From the NCBI RefSeq assembly GCF_024623785.1, contig NZ_JANKBZ010000002.1, forward strand, positions 558,001 through 622,000: DNA of 64,000 nucleotides, read 5' to 3'. Below are positions 16,935-24,248 of this stretch, in pieces. The stretch's first letter is position 1. Each line of letters starts with the position of its first letter. The notes beneath the pieces are model-generated. The model was not told the DNA's origin and made no database searches. It saw only the letters and a program-made list of their open reading frames with translations. The stretch is from Archangium lipolyticum. GTDB lineage: Bacteria > Myxococcota > Myxococcia > Myxococcales > Myxococcaceae. Made by a program: the position numbers and the translations under genes.

Positions 16935-18203
16935 GTGAGCTCCCGTGCGATTTCCGAGCGCGCCGTCGTCTTCCTGATCGGCGCGGTCCAGTTCGTCAAC
17001 ATCCTCGACTTCGTGATGGTGATGCCGCTGGGCCCCGACTTCGCCGCGGGACTGGGCATCTCCACCAGCCATGTGGGCACCATCGGCGCGGCGTACACGG
17101 CGGCGGGGTGCGTGGCGGGAGTGGCGGGCAGCTACTTCCTGGACCGGTTCGACCGGCGCAAGGCGCTGGCGGTGGCCATGCTGGGCCTGGTGGTGAGCAC
17201 GGCGGCGGGAGGTTTCGCCACGGGGCTGACGTCACTGCTGATGGCGCGGGCGATGGCGGGCCTGTTCGGTGGTCCGGCCACGTCGCTGTCGCTGTCCATC
17301 ATCGCGGATCTCATCCCGGTGGAGCGGCGCGGGCGGGCCATGGGCGCGGTGATGGGGGCCTTCTCCGTGGCCTCGGTGCTGGGCGTCCCCATGGCGCTGA
17401 AGGTGGCGGGCTGGTCGGACTGGCGCATGCCCTTCTTCCTGTTGGCGGGACTGGGGCTGCTGCTGGTGGCTGGGGCCATCTTCTTCCTGCCGCCGATGCG
17501 CGGGCACCTGGAGCGCGAGCGGACCCACGTGGTGGGCGTGCGGGAGCTGTTCACCCGCTCGGACGTGCTCACCTCCTATTCGATGACGGGGCTGCTCAAC
17601 ATGGCGGGCTTCATGGTCATCCCCCACCTGTCGGGCTACGTGCAGAACAACCTGGGCCAGCCGCGTGAACAGGTCGAGGCCATCTACTTCGCCGGCGGCC
17701 TGGTGAGCTTCGTGACGCTGCGGCTGGCGGGCAAGGCGGTGGACCGGCTGGGCTCGTTCCGCGTGGGCACGGTGGGGGTGGTGTTGTTCATGTGCACCAT
17801 CTACGTCCTGTTCCTCCACCTGCCGCCGGGTCTGCCGTTGATGCTCCTCTTCCCGTTCTTCTTCCTGGCCAATGGGGTGCGCAACGTGGCGTACAGCACG
17901 CTCACCTCGCGCGTGCCCGAGCAGTCCATCCGCGCGCGCTTCATGTCCTTCCAGTCGGCCGTGCAGCACCTGGGGGCCGCGGCCGGTGCTTTCTTGTCCT
18001 CCCAGATGTTGTTCGATCTGCCGGGTGGGCAATTGGGCGGGATGAACCGGGTGGTGGGGGTGTCCATCCTCCTGTCTCTTACACTGCCGGTGATGTTCTT
18101 CCTGGTGGAGCGCCAGGTGCAGGCACGCGACCGGGCGTCGGCCCCCTCGCTGGCCGCGGGGGGGCCCGTGGCGGTGGGAACCGGGGGCGCTCCCCGCTCC
18201 TGA
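16935..18203 (+). CDS. MFS transporter
   Basis: 422 residues, about twelve membrane segments, with the loop-2/3 motif LDRFDRRKALAVAM (MFS motif A) and a long helical start VVFLIGAVQFVNILDFVMVM. This matches DHA1-like MFS exporters. GTG start preceded by GAGGGGAGGGG only 15 bases after the chemoreceptor stop, so the two may be co-transcribed. Inner membrane; substrate unknown. A C-terminal tail of about 25 residues is hydrophilic. Confidence 0.88.
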   Translation: MSSRAISERAVVFLIGAVQFVNILDFVMVMPLGPDFAAGLGISTSHVGTIGAAYTAAGCVAGVAGSYFLDRFDRRKALAVAMLGLVVSTAAGGFATGLTSLLMARAMAGLFGGPATSLSLSIIADLIPVERRGRAMGAVMGAFSVASVLGVPMALKVAGWSDWRMPFFLLAGLGLLLVAGAIFFLPPMRGHLERERTHVVGVRELFTRSDVLTSYSMTGLLNMAGFMVIPHLSGYVQNNLGQPREQVEAIYFAGGLVSFVTLRLAGKAVDRLGSFRVGTVGVVLFMCTIYVLFLHLPPGLPLMLLFPFFFLANGVRNVAYSTLTSRVPEQSIRARFMSFQSAVQHLGAAAGAFLSSQMLFDLPGGQLGGMNRVVGVSILLSLTLPVMFFLVERQVQARDRASAPSLAAGGPVAVGTGGAPRS

Positions 18204-18299
18204 ACGAGGGACCAGGCGGACAGGGGTGGTCCAATCGGGTTGCGCCCGGCCGCCCATGGCGCGATAACCCCGAGGCGGTTTTTCTGGAGCTCCCCGCTC

Positions 18300-18749
18300 A
18301 TGTTCAACATCGGCGCAGGCGAACTGGTCTTCATCCTGGTGGCGGCGTTGCTCGTGCTCGGGCCGCAGCGGCTGCCGGAGTTCGCGCGGGCCATCGGCAA
18401 GTTCGTGCGCGAGTTCCGCCGGCAGACCGATGAGGTCCGCACCGTGGTGGAGCGTGAGTTCTACAAGATGGACCAGGAGTTCCAGGACGAGCCGCGTCCC
18501 CAGGTCCCCCTGGCCACCCCGGCGGCCCTGCCCTCTCCGGCGCCCGTGCCGCCTTCCGTGATACCGGCCGCCCCCGCCGAGGCCCTGGCCACGGCCGCCA
18601 CGCCGGCCGCCGAGGCGCCAGTCGCCGCGGTTGAACCTTCTCCTGCTTCTTCCGAGCCGTCGGCCGCCGGAGCCGAGCAGCCGGACGCCCTGCCGCGTCT
18701 GGAGCCCATCCCGGGCACGGTGGCGCGCAACGCCTCCAAGAGCGGCTAG
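18300..18749 (+). CDS. tatB: Sec-independent translocase TatB
   Basis: 149 residues. The N-terminus MFNIGAGELVFILVAALLVL followed by GPQRLPEFARAIGKFV matches the TatB membrane helix, hinge GP and amphipathic helix, including the Glu at position 8. A charged helix follows and then about 80 residues of Ala/Pro-rich tail, as in many TatB proteins. It forms the twin-arginine receptor complex with TatC, encoded 18 bases downstream. No TatA gene is present nearby, so TatA must be elsewhere. Confidence 0.88.
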   Translation: MFNIGAGELVFILVAALLVLGPQRLPEFARAIGKFVREFRRQTDEVRTVVEREFYKMDQEFQDEPRPQVPLATPAALPSPAPVPPSVIPAAPAEALATAATPAAEAPVAAVEPSPASSEPSAAGAEQPDALPRLEPIPGTVARNASKSG

Positions 18750-18767
18750 CCCGCGAGAGTCGCGACA

Positions 18768-19988
18768 GTGGATAACGATCTTCGGATGAGTCTGGCGGAG
18801 CACCTGACGGAGCTCCGCTCCCGCCTGCTCAAGTGCGTGGTGGCGGTGTTCGTGCTGGGCGCCGCGGCGATGGTGTTTGCCAAGCCCATCTTCGGCCTCC
18901 TGATGAAGCCGGTGCTGGACGCGCTGCCGCCCGAGGGGCGCGCGCTCGTCTACACGTCGGGCATCGAGGAGATCAACGTCCTGATGAAGGTGGGCGTCTA
19001 CTGCGGCATCTTCCTGACGACGCCCGTCATCCTCACGCAGATCTGGGGTTTCGTGTCGCCGGGGCTCTACCCGGAGGAGCGCAAGTACGCGGGGCCCTTC
19101 GTGTTCATGGGCACGCTGGCGTTCCTGCTGGGAGCGCTCTTCTGCTACTTCGCGGTGCTGCCCTCGATGTTCAGGTTCCTCCTCAACGACGAGCAGGGCC
19201 TGGCCATCTCCCAGCGGCTGGACGTGGCGAGGCTGCGCGCGGACGACGCGGTGCGCTTCCTGCGGATCGGTGACGCGGAGCGGGCGGGGAAGCTGGCGCA
19301 GGAGGCGAGCGCGACGCTGAAGGCGGAAGGGGAGGGGAAGCTGGGCGAGGCCAACCGGCCGCCCGCGGAGAGCGTGGAGTTGGAGGCGCGGCTGGACGGG
19401 CTGGGGCGGCTGCTGGACGCGGCGGCGGACGGCTTCGGGGTGGCGGCGCGCAGCGTGCTGCGGCAGTCGGTGGAGAAGCGCTCGGAGGCGGTGGAGGCGT
19501 ACGCGAAGGAGAACTACGCCGCGTCGGCGAAGGCGATGGACGAGGCGGCGAGCCTGCTGGCCGGGGCGGCCCCCACGCGCGCCGAGGAGCTGGCGGGGTT
19601 GTGGAGGCTGGAGAAGGAGCTGGCGCTGGGCAAGGCGCGCTACGTGGCGGCGTCGTGGACGCGGCCGATGCTGACGATGAACGAGCAGCTCTCGTTGGTG
19701 TTGCTGCTCATCCTGTCCTTCGGCGTCATCTTCGAGCTGCCGCTGGTGATGGCGCTGCTGGGCGTGGTGGGCGTCGTGAAGGCGAGCTGGCTGATGAAGT
19801 ACCAGCGGCATGCGTTCGTGGTGTGCCTCATCTCGGCGGCGATCCTCACGCCCACGGGTGACGTGGTGAACCTGTCGCTGATGGCGGGTCCGATGCTGCT
19901 CTGCTACGAGATGGGCGTGCTGGCGGTGTGGCTGATCGAGCGCAGGCGGTCGAAGCAGGAAGCTCAGACGGGCATCACCCCGACGTGA
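18768..19988 (+). CDS. tatC: Twin-arginine translocase TatC with a large periplasmic insertion
   Basis: 406 residues against about 250 in typical TatC. The core is intact: MSLAEHLTELRSRLL start, INVLMKVGVYCGIFLTTPVI, the SPGLYPEERKY loop with the conserved Glu103, LSLVLLLILSFGVIFELPLV and ILTPTGDVVNLSLMAGPMLL. The extra about 150 residues (145-298) sit between the third and fourth membrane segments, in the second periplasmic loop, and are charged, Ala-rich and helical with TPR-like spacing (AVEAYAKENYAASAKAMDEA). The Tat receptor complex recognises RR signal peptides; the insertion could add substrate or quality-control contacts. GTG start. Its last 14 bases overlap the convergent gene at 19975. 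Confidence 0.92.
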   Translation: MDNDLRMSLAEHLTELRSRLLKCVVAVFVLGAAAMVFAKPIFGLLMKPVLDALPPEGRALVYTSGIEEINVLMKVGVYCGIFLTTPVILTQIWGFVSPGLYPEERKYAGPFVFMGTLAFLLGALFCYFAVLPSMFRFLLNDEQGLAISQRLDVARLRADDAVRFLRIGDAERAGKLAQEASATLKAEGEGKLGEANRPPAESVELEARLDGLGRLLDAAADGFGVAARSVLRQSVEKRSEAVEAYAKENYAASAKAMDEAASLLAGAAPTRAEELAGLWRLEKELALGKARYVAASWTRPMLTMNEQLSLVLLLILSFGVIFELPLVMALLGVVGVVKASWLMKYQRHAFVVCLISAAILTPTGDVVNLSLMAGPMLLCYEMGVLAVWLIERRRSKQEAQTGITPT

Positions 19989-20460
19989 GCCGGCAGATGG
20001 GTTGGAGGGAGGCGTCATAGACGCCTTCTCCCGCGACGAACACCACGCCGTCTCGCACCCGGGCCACGCAGGCCTCGGTGGCATCCAGCATCTCCCAGGC
20101 ATCCTCCTTCATCTGGAGTGGTTCGACCTCGAAGGTGAAGAGTTGTCGGCTCTCGCGGATCCTCTGCATGAGCGAGGAGTGGCTCTCTTCGAGCCCGGCG
20201 TCGCGAAGTGTCTGTAGGACTTCCTCGACTGATTCCGCCAGGACATCAGGGGAGGCGTGATGGAGCACGACCGGCCGTCGACTCCCTGGAGGGTGGATCT
20301 CGAATCTGTCCCACTCCGGGTGTCTGGCCTCCGGCGCGTCCATCGCGGGCTGGAAGAGCGGGGGTGTATCGAAGAACCAGCCATCTCGGATGAAGCTGGC
20401 GAGCTCGACCCTGGGAAGGGGCTCGTCGGAGCGACACAGGACGCGCAGGTAGTGGCTCAT
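19975..20460 (-). CDS. Putative immunity protein partnering the upstream toxin-like gene
   Basis: 161 residues, soluble, acidic, without signal peptide; begins MSHYLRVLCRSDEPLPRVEL and contains WDRFEIHPPGSRRPVVLHHA and VARVRDGVVFVAGEGVYDAS. I recognise no catalytic motif. It lies 22 bases downstream of the secreted toxin-like gene on the same strand, the order and size expected for an immunity gene in myxobacterial Sit-type pairs. The DNA here is visibly less GC-rich than the flanking tat and channel genes, a sign of acquisition. The immunity role is inferred from position only. Confidence 0.6.
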   Translation of the reverse strand: MSHYLRVLCRSDEPLPRVELASFIRDGWFFDTPPLFQPAMDAPEARHPEWDRFEIHPPGSRRPVVLHHASPDVLAESVEEVLQTLRDAGLEESHSSLMQRIRESRQLFTFEVEPLQMKEDAWEMLDATEACVARVRDGVVFVAGEGVYDASLQPICRLTSG

Positions 20461-20482
20461 CGTCGTGCGGAGGCAGGGGGGA

Positions 20483-21565
20483 TCATCGTGAGGGCTGGCA
20501 GGTCCGGGTGTCGACGACGCTCGGTTCCTCCCCGAAGCGATACAGGATCCTCTTCGAGGGTTCCGCCTTGTCGACGAAGAGCAACGTATCGTTCTTGGTG
20601 AGGTGGGCGAGTTCCTTCTTCAACTTCGCCCGCACGTCGGCTCGGGGAATGCCGCTCTTCAACATCTCATCGACTTCGACGTAGTCGATTCCTCCTGCGG
20701 TATTGGGCCTGTAGAGGTCGACGAAGTTCTCGCCAAGTCTCTTGCTCTCCGTGTTGATGAACCCTTCCTCCGTCAGACTCTGGCGGGTTGCCACCTGTGC
20801 TGGACCTCCTGAACGCCCTGGCCGACCGCCTTTCAATGCTGGGTCGAAATACAACGGCTTCCATTTCTGGAAGTCGAGAATCTCGTGAGGCTGCTTTCCC
20901 GCTGCGTGCTGCTCATGGAGGTAGCGCTGATAACGCCATTGGGCTGCACCCGGCTCTTCGAGCCCGGGCTTGGGACCTCGGGGGGGGTCGGGTGGCCATT
21001 CAATAGGCGGAGACGTTGACCTGGGGGCCTCGAGCCGTGTGCTCGTCGTGCTGCTCCTGGCTTCAGGACCGGCCATCGTTCCCTTGACGATGACCCCGGC
21101 CATGAGGGCATTCACGACGCTCAAGATCATTGCGTCTTTGAGCCCGAGCTCCCTGGCACGAGCCTGATAAGCGGTACCGAGTGCTGTTCTGAGACGTATT
21201 CCTCCAGGCTTGTCCTTGGATAGGAAATCGAGGAACGCCCAGTTCGGGATGCATCTCCCGGACAGCTCCCGATAGACCGGGACGGAGCAGGGAATCGCAC
21301 GTGTCTCTTCGGCCACGGTGCGGCCGATGGCCGGGAAGTACTGTGTTTCGAGCTCATGGAAGACGCGAGCTGCTCGAGAATCGCCTCGAGCTGCATCTGC
21401 GTAGAGCTGCTCCAGAAGCTCAGGTTGCCGCACCATGGTCTGGGCCGCCTCAACGTGCTCAGCGCGGATGTTTCCCTCGGCATCACAGAAGCTGTCGTAG
21501 TCCAGCGCGGGTGTCGCATCGAGCAGCAGCACGAGCGCGAAAGCCGTGAGAGGGAGTGAGGGCAT
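20483..21565 (-). CDS. Secreted polymorphic-toxin-like protein
   Basis: 360 residues. The N-terminus (MPSLPLTAFALVLLLDATPA) looks like a Sec signal without a clear lipobox Cys. Residues about 145-165 form a second hydrophobic segment (DAMILSVVNALMAGVIVKG), then a proline-rich linker (PPDPPRGPKPG) leads to a C-terminal domain of about 150 residues with FVDLYRPNTAGGIDYVEVDE and TLLFVDKAEPSKRILY. This modular order (export signal, hydrophobic segment, linker, variable toxin tip) resembles myxobacterial SitA-type contact-dependent toxins. The tip could be a nuclease-fold domain (D...EVD), but I cannot assign it. It is followed after 22 bases by an immunity-sized gene. Base composition is poorer in GC than the surroundings. 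Confidence 0.6.
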   Translation of the reverse strand: MPSLPLTAFALVLLLDATPALDYDSFCDAEGNIRAEHVEAAQTMVRQPELLEQLYADAARGDSRAARVFHELETQYFPAIGRTVAEETRAIPCSVPVYRELSGRCIPNWAFLDFLSKDKPGGIRLRTALGTAYQARARELGLKDAMILSVVNALMAGVIVKGTMAGPEARSSTTSTRLEAPRSTSPPIEWPPDPPRGPKPGLEEPGAAQWRYQRYLHEQHAAGKQPHEILDFQKWKPLYFDPALKGGRPGRSGGPAQVATRQSLTEEGFINTESKRLGENFVDLYRPNTAGGIDYVEVDEMLKSGIPRADVRAKLKKELAHLTKNDTLLFVDKAEPSKRILYRFGEEPSVVDTRTCQPSR

Positions 21566-21588
21566 GGGTAGCTTCGAAGCCTACTCAG

Positions 21589-22001
21589 TCAAAACGGGGC
21601 CTGCATGCGGATCCCCGCGCGCAGCATCTCCGTGGGGTAGAGGGGGCCGCCCATGACCCCGAATCCGTTCTTCTCGCAACCCCGGGCCAGGGCACCCAGC
21701 GTCGGGTAGATCTCCAGGCCCACGTGGTCGAGCGCGTGCGCCACGCCACAGCGGCCCCCGGCCCGCTTCACCATCAGTCCTGGGCGAGCCGCGAGGCCAC
21801 GGCGGCTTCCAGCGTGTCCGCCTCGTTGCATGCCGGGATGATGAGGGACACCCGGGGCCACCGGGCGGGTTCGGGTACTCCGGGCGACCCCAGGCGTGGC
21901 AGCTCCCGCTCCATCTTCACGAGTCCCCACGTGCCCACGACCCAGTACACACAGCTCAGGCCCACCAGCACCGCGAGGGCTCCCACCAGCAGCATGCTCA
22001 T
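21589..22001 (-). pseudogene. Glycosyltransferase (GT2) remnant with internal deletion
   Basis: The first 75 codons from ATG 22001 encode a membrane helix and the GT-A start (MSMLLVGALAVLVGLSCVYW, then PRVSLIIPACNEADTLEAAV) and stop right after RLAQD. In another frame just downstream (about 21780 to 21589) the sequence continues with what looks like the C-terminal end of such an enzyme (GGRCGVAHALDHVGLEIYPT, LGALARGCEKNGFGVMGG). The catalytic centre (DxD and acceptor region) is absent. A deletion of the middle with a frame change is the simplest explanation. No product with activity is expected. It lies next to the toxin-like pair, suggesting rearrangement at this site. Confidence 0.65.
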
Positions 22002-22102
22002 GACTCCTCCCCTCCTTCCGTTTCTTCAAGGGGCGTGCCGGGGTGTCGCGTCTCGGTGGGCCGGAGGTATCCGGGGCCTGGCGTGTCAGGGTGTCCGGGC
22101 AG

Positions 22103-22136
22103 GGGCGGCGGGGCCTGCCATCGTGTCCCGCCGCCC
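22103..22136. other. Stable hairpin in the interval before the RCK protein gene
   Basis: Ten-base-pair stem gggcggcggg / cccgccgccc with a 14-base loop, lying 43 bases before the ATG at 22179 in the divergent interval between the glycosyltransferase remnant and the RCK-protein gene. There is no T tract. It could be part of the leader of the downstream gene or simple GC-rich secondary structure. Confidence 0.35.
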
Positions 22137-22178
22137 GTGTGTGGCCCGGGTGTCATGGGCATGCTACGCAGGTAGCCG

Positions 22179-23252
22179 ATGGACACCCCCCGCCGCCGCC
22201 TGGCGATGAACCTGCGCTACCTTGGTGCGCTGCTGCGTCGCTTCCGCACCACGGTGCTCATGGCGGTGTTGCTCTTCGGCTGCATGCCCCTGCTGTACCA
22301 CTGGCGCCATGTAGGGCCGGACGGGCACCCGGTGAGCCTGGGCAAGGCGCTGCGCCACGTCTACTTCCTGCTCTACGGGCAGCCCTCGCTGGACGTGGAT
22401 GACACGCTGTTGATGGTCCTCGACATGGTCATCCCGCCGGTGGGCATCGCGGTGCTCGTCGACGGCGTGGTGCGCTTCGCCTATCTCTTCTTCGCCAGGC
22501 ACCGGCAGGACAAGGAGTGGTTCGAGGTGATCGCCGAGACATTCAAGGGGCACGTGGTGGTGTGTGGCGCGGGCAGGGTGGGGTACCGGGTGGTGACGCA
22601 GCTGCGCGCGCTCGGCAAGGACGTGGTGGTGGTGGAGAAGCGCGAGGAGGCGGCGTTCGTCTCGGTGCTGCGCGACGAGCAGGTGCCCCTGCTCATCGAC
22701 GACATCCGCAGCCCCCAGTGTCTGCCTCGCACCAACGTGAAGAAGGCCGCGGCCATCGTCTGCGCCACGGACGACGACCTGGCCAACCTGAACATCGCCC
22801 TGGACGCCCGGCGGATGAACCCGGACATCCGCGTGGTCATCCGCCTCTTCGACGACGACCTGGTGGCCAAGGTGCGCGACACCTTCAAGGCCGAGGCGCT
22901 CAGCAGCTCCTCGCTGGCCGCCCCCGCCATGGCGCTCGCGGCGTTGGATCCGCGCATCATCCACTCGTTCCGCATCGGCTCCCACCTGATGGTGGTGTCC
23001 GTCTTCGAGGCGCGTGACGGGTTGCCGGGAATGACCATCTCGGAGGTGCGCGACCGCTTCGGAGGGTTGACACTGTCCATGCGCCGGCGCGGCAGCCGCG
23101 ATGAGTTCCTCCACCCCAATGGCGACACCCGCATCGAGGTGGGGGACGCGCTGACCCTCCAGGCCGAGTACAAGGACTACCGGCAGCTCCGCGCCTTCAC
23201 CATGGAAGCGGACGCCCCCGTCTTCGCCCATCGCGCCGAGTTCTCGTCCTGA
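22179..23252 (+). CDS. Potassium-channel-derived RCK/TrkA protein lacking a K+ filter
   Basis: 357 residues. Two hydrophobic segments (about 25-41 and 80-105) flank HVYFLLYGQPSL, where a K+ channel would have its pore helix and TVGYG filter; no such signature exists. The cytoplasmic part starts with a Rossmann RCK-N domain (HVVVCGAGRVGYRVVTQL, acid VVEK at the end of strand 2, IVCATDDDLANLN) and ends with a TrkA-C-like domain (RIEVGDALTLQAEYKDYRQL). It may sense NAD(H) or nucleotides at the membrane or be a non-selective pore. Start at ATG 22179; no strong SD. Isolated gene. Confidence 0.8.
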   Translation: MDTPRRRLAMNLRYLGALLRRFRTTVLMAVLLFGCMPLLYHWRHVGPDGHPVSLGKALRHVYFLLYGQPSLDVDDTLLMVLDMVIPPVGIAVLVDGVVRFAYLFFARHRQDKEWFEVIAETFKGHVVVCGAGRVGYRVVTQLRALGKDVVVVEKREEAAFVSVLRDEQVPLLIDDIRSPQCLPRTNVKKAAAIVCATDDDLANLNIALDARRMNPDIRVVIRLFDDDLVAKVRDTFKAEALSSSSLAAPAMALAALDPRIIHSFRIGSHLMVVSVFEARDGLPGMTISEVRDRFGGLTLSMRRRGSRDEFLHPNGDTRIEVGDALTLQAEYKDYRQLRAFTMEADAPVFAHRAEFSS

Positions 23253-23271
23253 AGCAACGGTTCGCGGGGGC

Positions 23272-24066
23272 TCACCTTCCGTGTTGCCGGAGGCGCTCCA
23301 CTTCGGCCTGTAGCTCCGCCAGGCGCCGCTCCGCCTCCTCCCGGCGTTGCGCCTCCTCGTGGCGCATCCGTGCCTCCTCGTCGGCTCTCTGCTGCACCTC
23401 CTCCAACTTCTCCCGCAGCCGCGCCAGCATCTCTGCCGACTCCAGCAGCAGCGCGTTGCCCGCCCACAGCCGCAGCGTGTCCCCCGTCACCTCGAACTCC
23501 AGCCCTAGCACCTCCGACACGTACCGGCCCTGCTTCGCCTCCATCCGCACGTACTGCCTCGCCTCGGGCGTGGCCAGCCGGTACGCCTCCAGCCGCTGTC
23601 TCGAGCGGTCGTAGATGAAGTACTCGGGGATGCCCAGCCGGGCGTAGCGCTCCACGTTGTACTCGGCGTCCTTCTTCCGGTCGCCGCCCACGTGCACCTC
23701 CAACACCCAGTCCAGCCCCTTCCCCTCGTGGCTCACCACCCACTTGTCCCGATCGTGCTGCTCCGCATCCAGCACCGCCAGCAGGTCCGGCGCGAAGCGC
23801 CGCTCCCCCGGGTAGTACACGGGCAGCTCCGCTCCCAGGTACACCTTGCGCCGCTGGTGCGTGAAGTAGCCCTCGAGCACGTCCAGCGTCTCCACCTTGG
23901 CCCGGAAGTGTCTGTCTCCCTCCGGCATGGCCATCTCGTCCCACGTCACCTCCCCGGGCAGTGACTCCACCACCCGGGCCCTCTCCTCCGGTCCCATCGC
24001 CTCCCACTCTTCCTGCGTCGGCGCCCGGGGGAAGGCGTCTCCACTCTCTTTCGCGTGCTGTCCCAT
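23272..24066 (-). CDS. Uma2-family (DUF820) PD-(D/E)XK nuclease-like protein
   Basis: 264 residues from ATG 24066 (preceded by AGGA); an in-frame start 36 bases upstream is possible but adds an atypical leader. The core has FAPDLLAVLD, DWVLEVHVGGDRKKD and YARLGIPEYFIYDRSRQRLE, the Uma2 PD...(D/E)xK-like pattern. The last 60 residues form a Glu/Arg-rich coiled coil. Uma2 proteins are abundant in myxobacteria and cyanobacteria; their target is not established and a nuclease activity is inferred from fold. It lies downstream of metX in the same orientation, 182 bases away, so it may have its own promoter. Confidence 0.82.
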   Translation of the reverse strand: MGQHAKESGDAFPRAPTQEEWEAMGPEERARVVESLPGEVTWDEMAMPEGDRHFRAKVETLDVLEGYFTHQRRKVYLGAELPVYYPGERRFAPDLLAVLDAEQHDRDKWVVSHEGKGLDWVLEVHVGGDRKKDAEYNVERYARLGIPEYFIYDRSRQRLEAYRLATPEARQYVRMEAKQGRYVSEVLGLEFEVTGDTLRLWAGNALLLESAEMLARLREKLEEVQQRADEEARMRHEEAQRREEAERRLAELQAEVERLRQHGR

Positions 24067-24248
24067 GTTCCTGAGCGTGCGACGGGTGACCTCGCCGGTC
24101 AACCGCCCCCACGTGACTTCTCAGCAAGGAGCGGGCCGAGTGGACACTGCACCTGCCTCCGAGTGCACGGAGGGCGGGTGCTCCTCTTCCTCCGTTCCTG
24201 GCGTGGAGGGGGGGTCTCCTTCCCTGGACGTCCCGCCCGGCCGGACTG

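Noticed and set aside
13665-17072. An 1135-codon minus-strand frame running through the chemoreceptor gene
   Set aside because: Only its last 343 codons (deacetylase) are protein-like; the rest is antisense to well-supported plus-strand genes.
21589-22029. A 146-residue protein in the second frame of the glycosyltransferase remnant
   Set aside because: Only the final 60 residues look protein-like; the start portion is a shadow of the first fragment.
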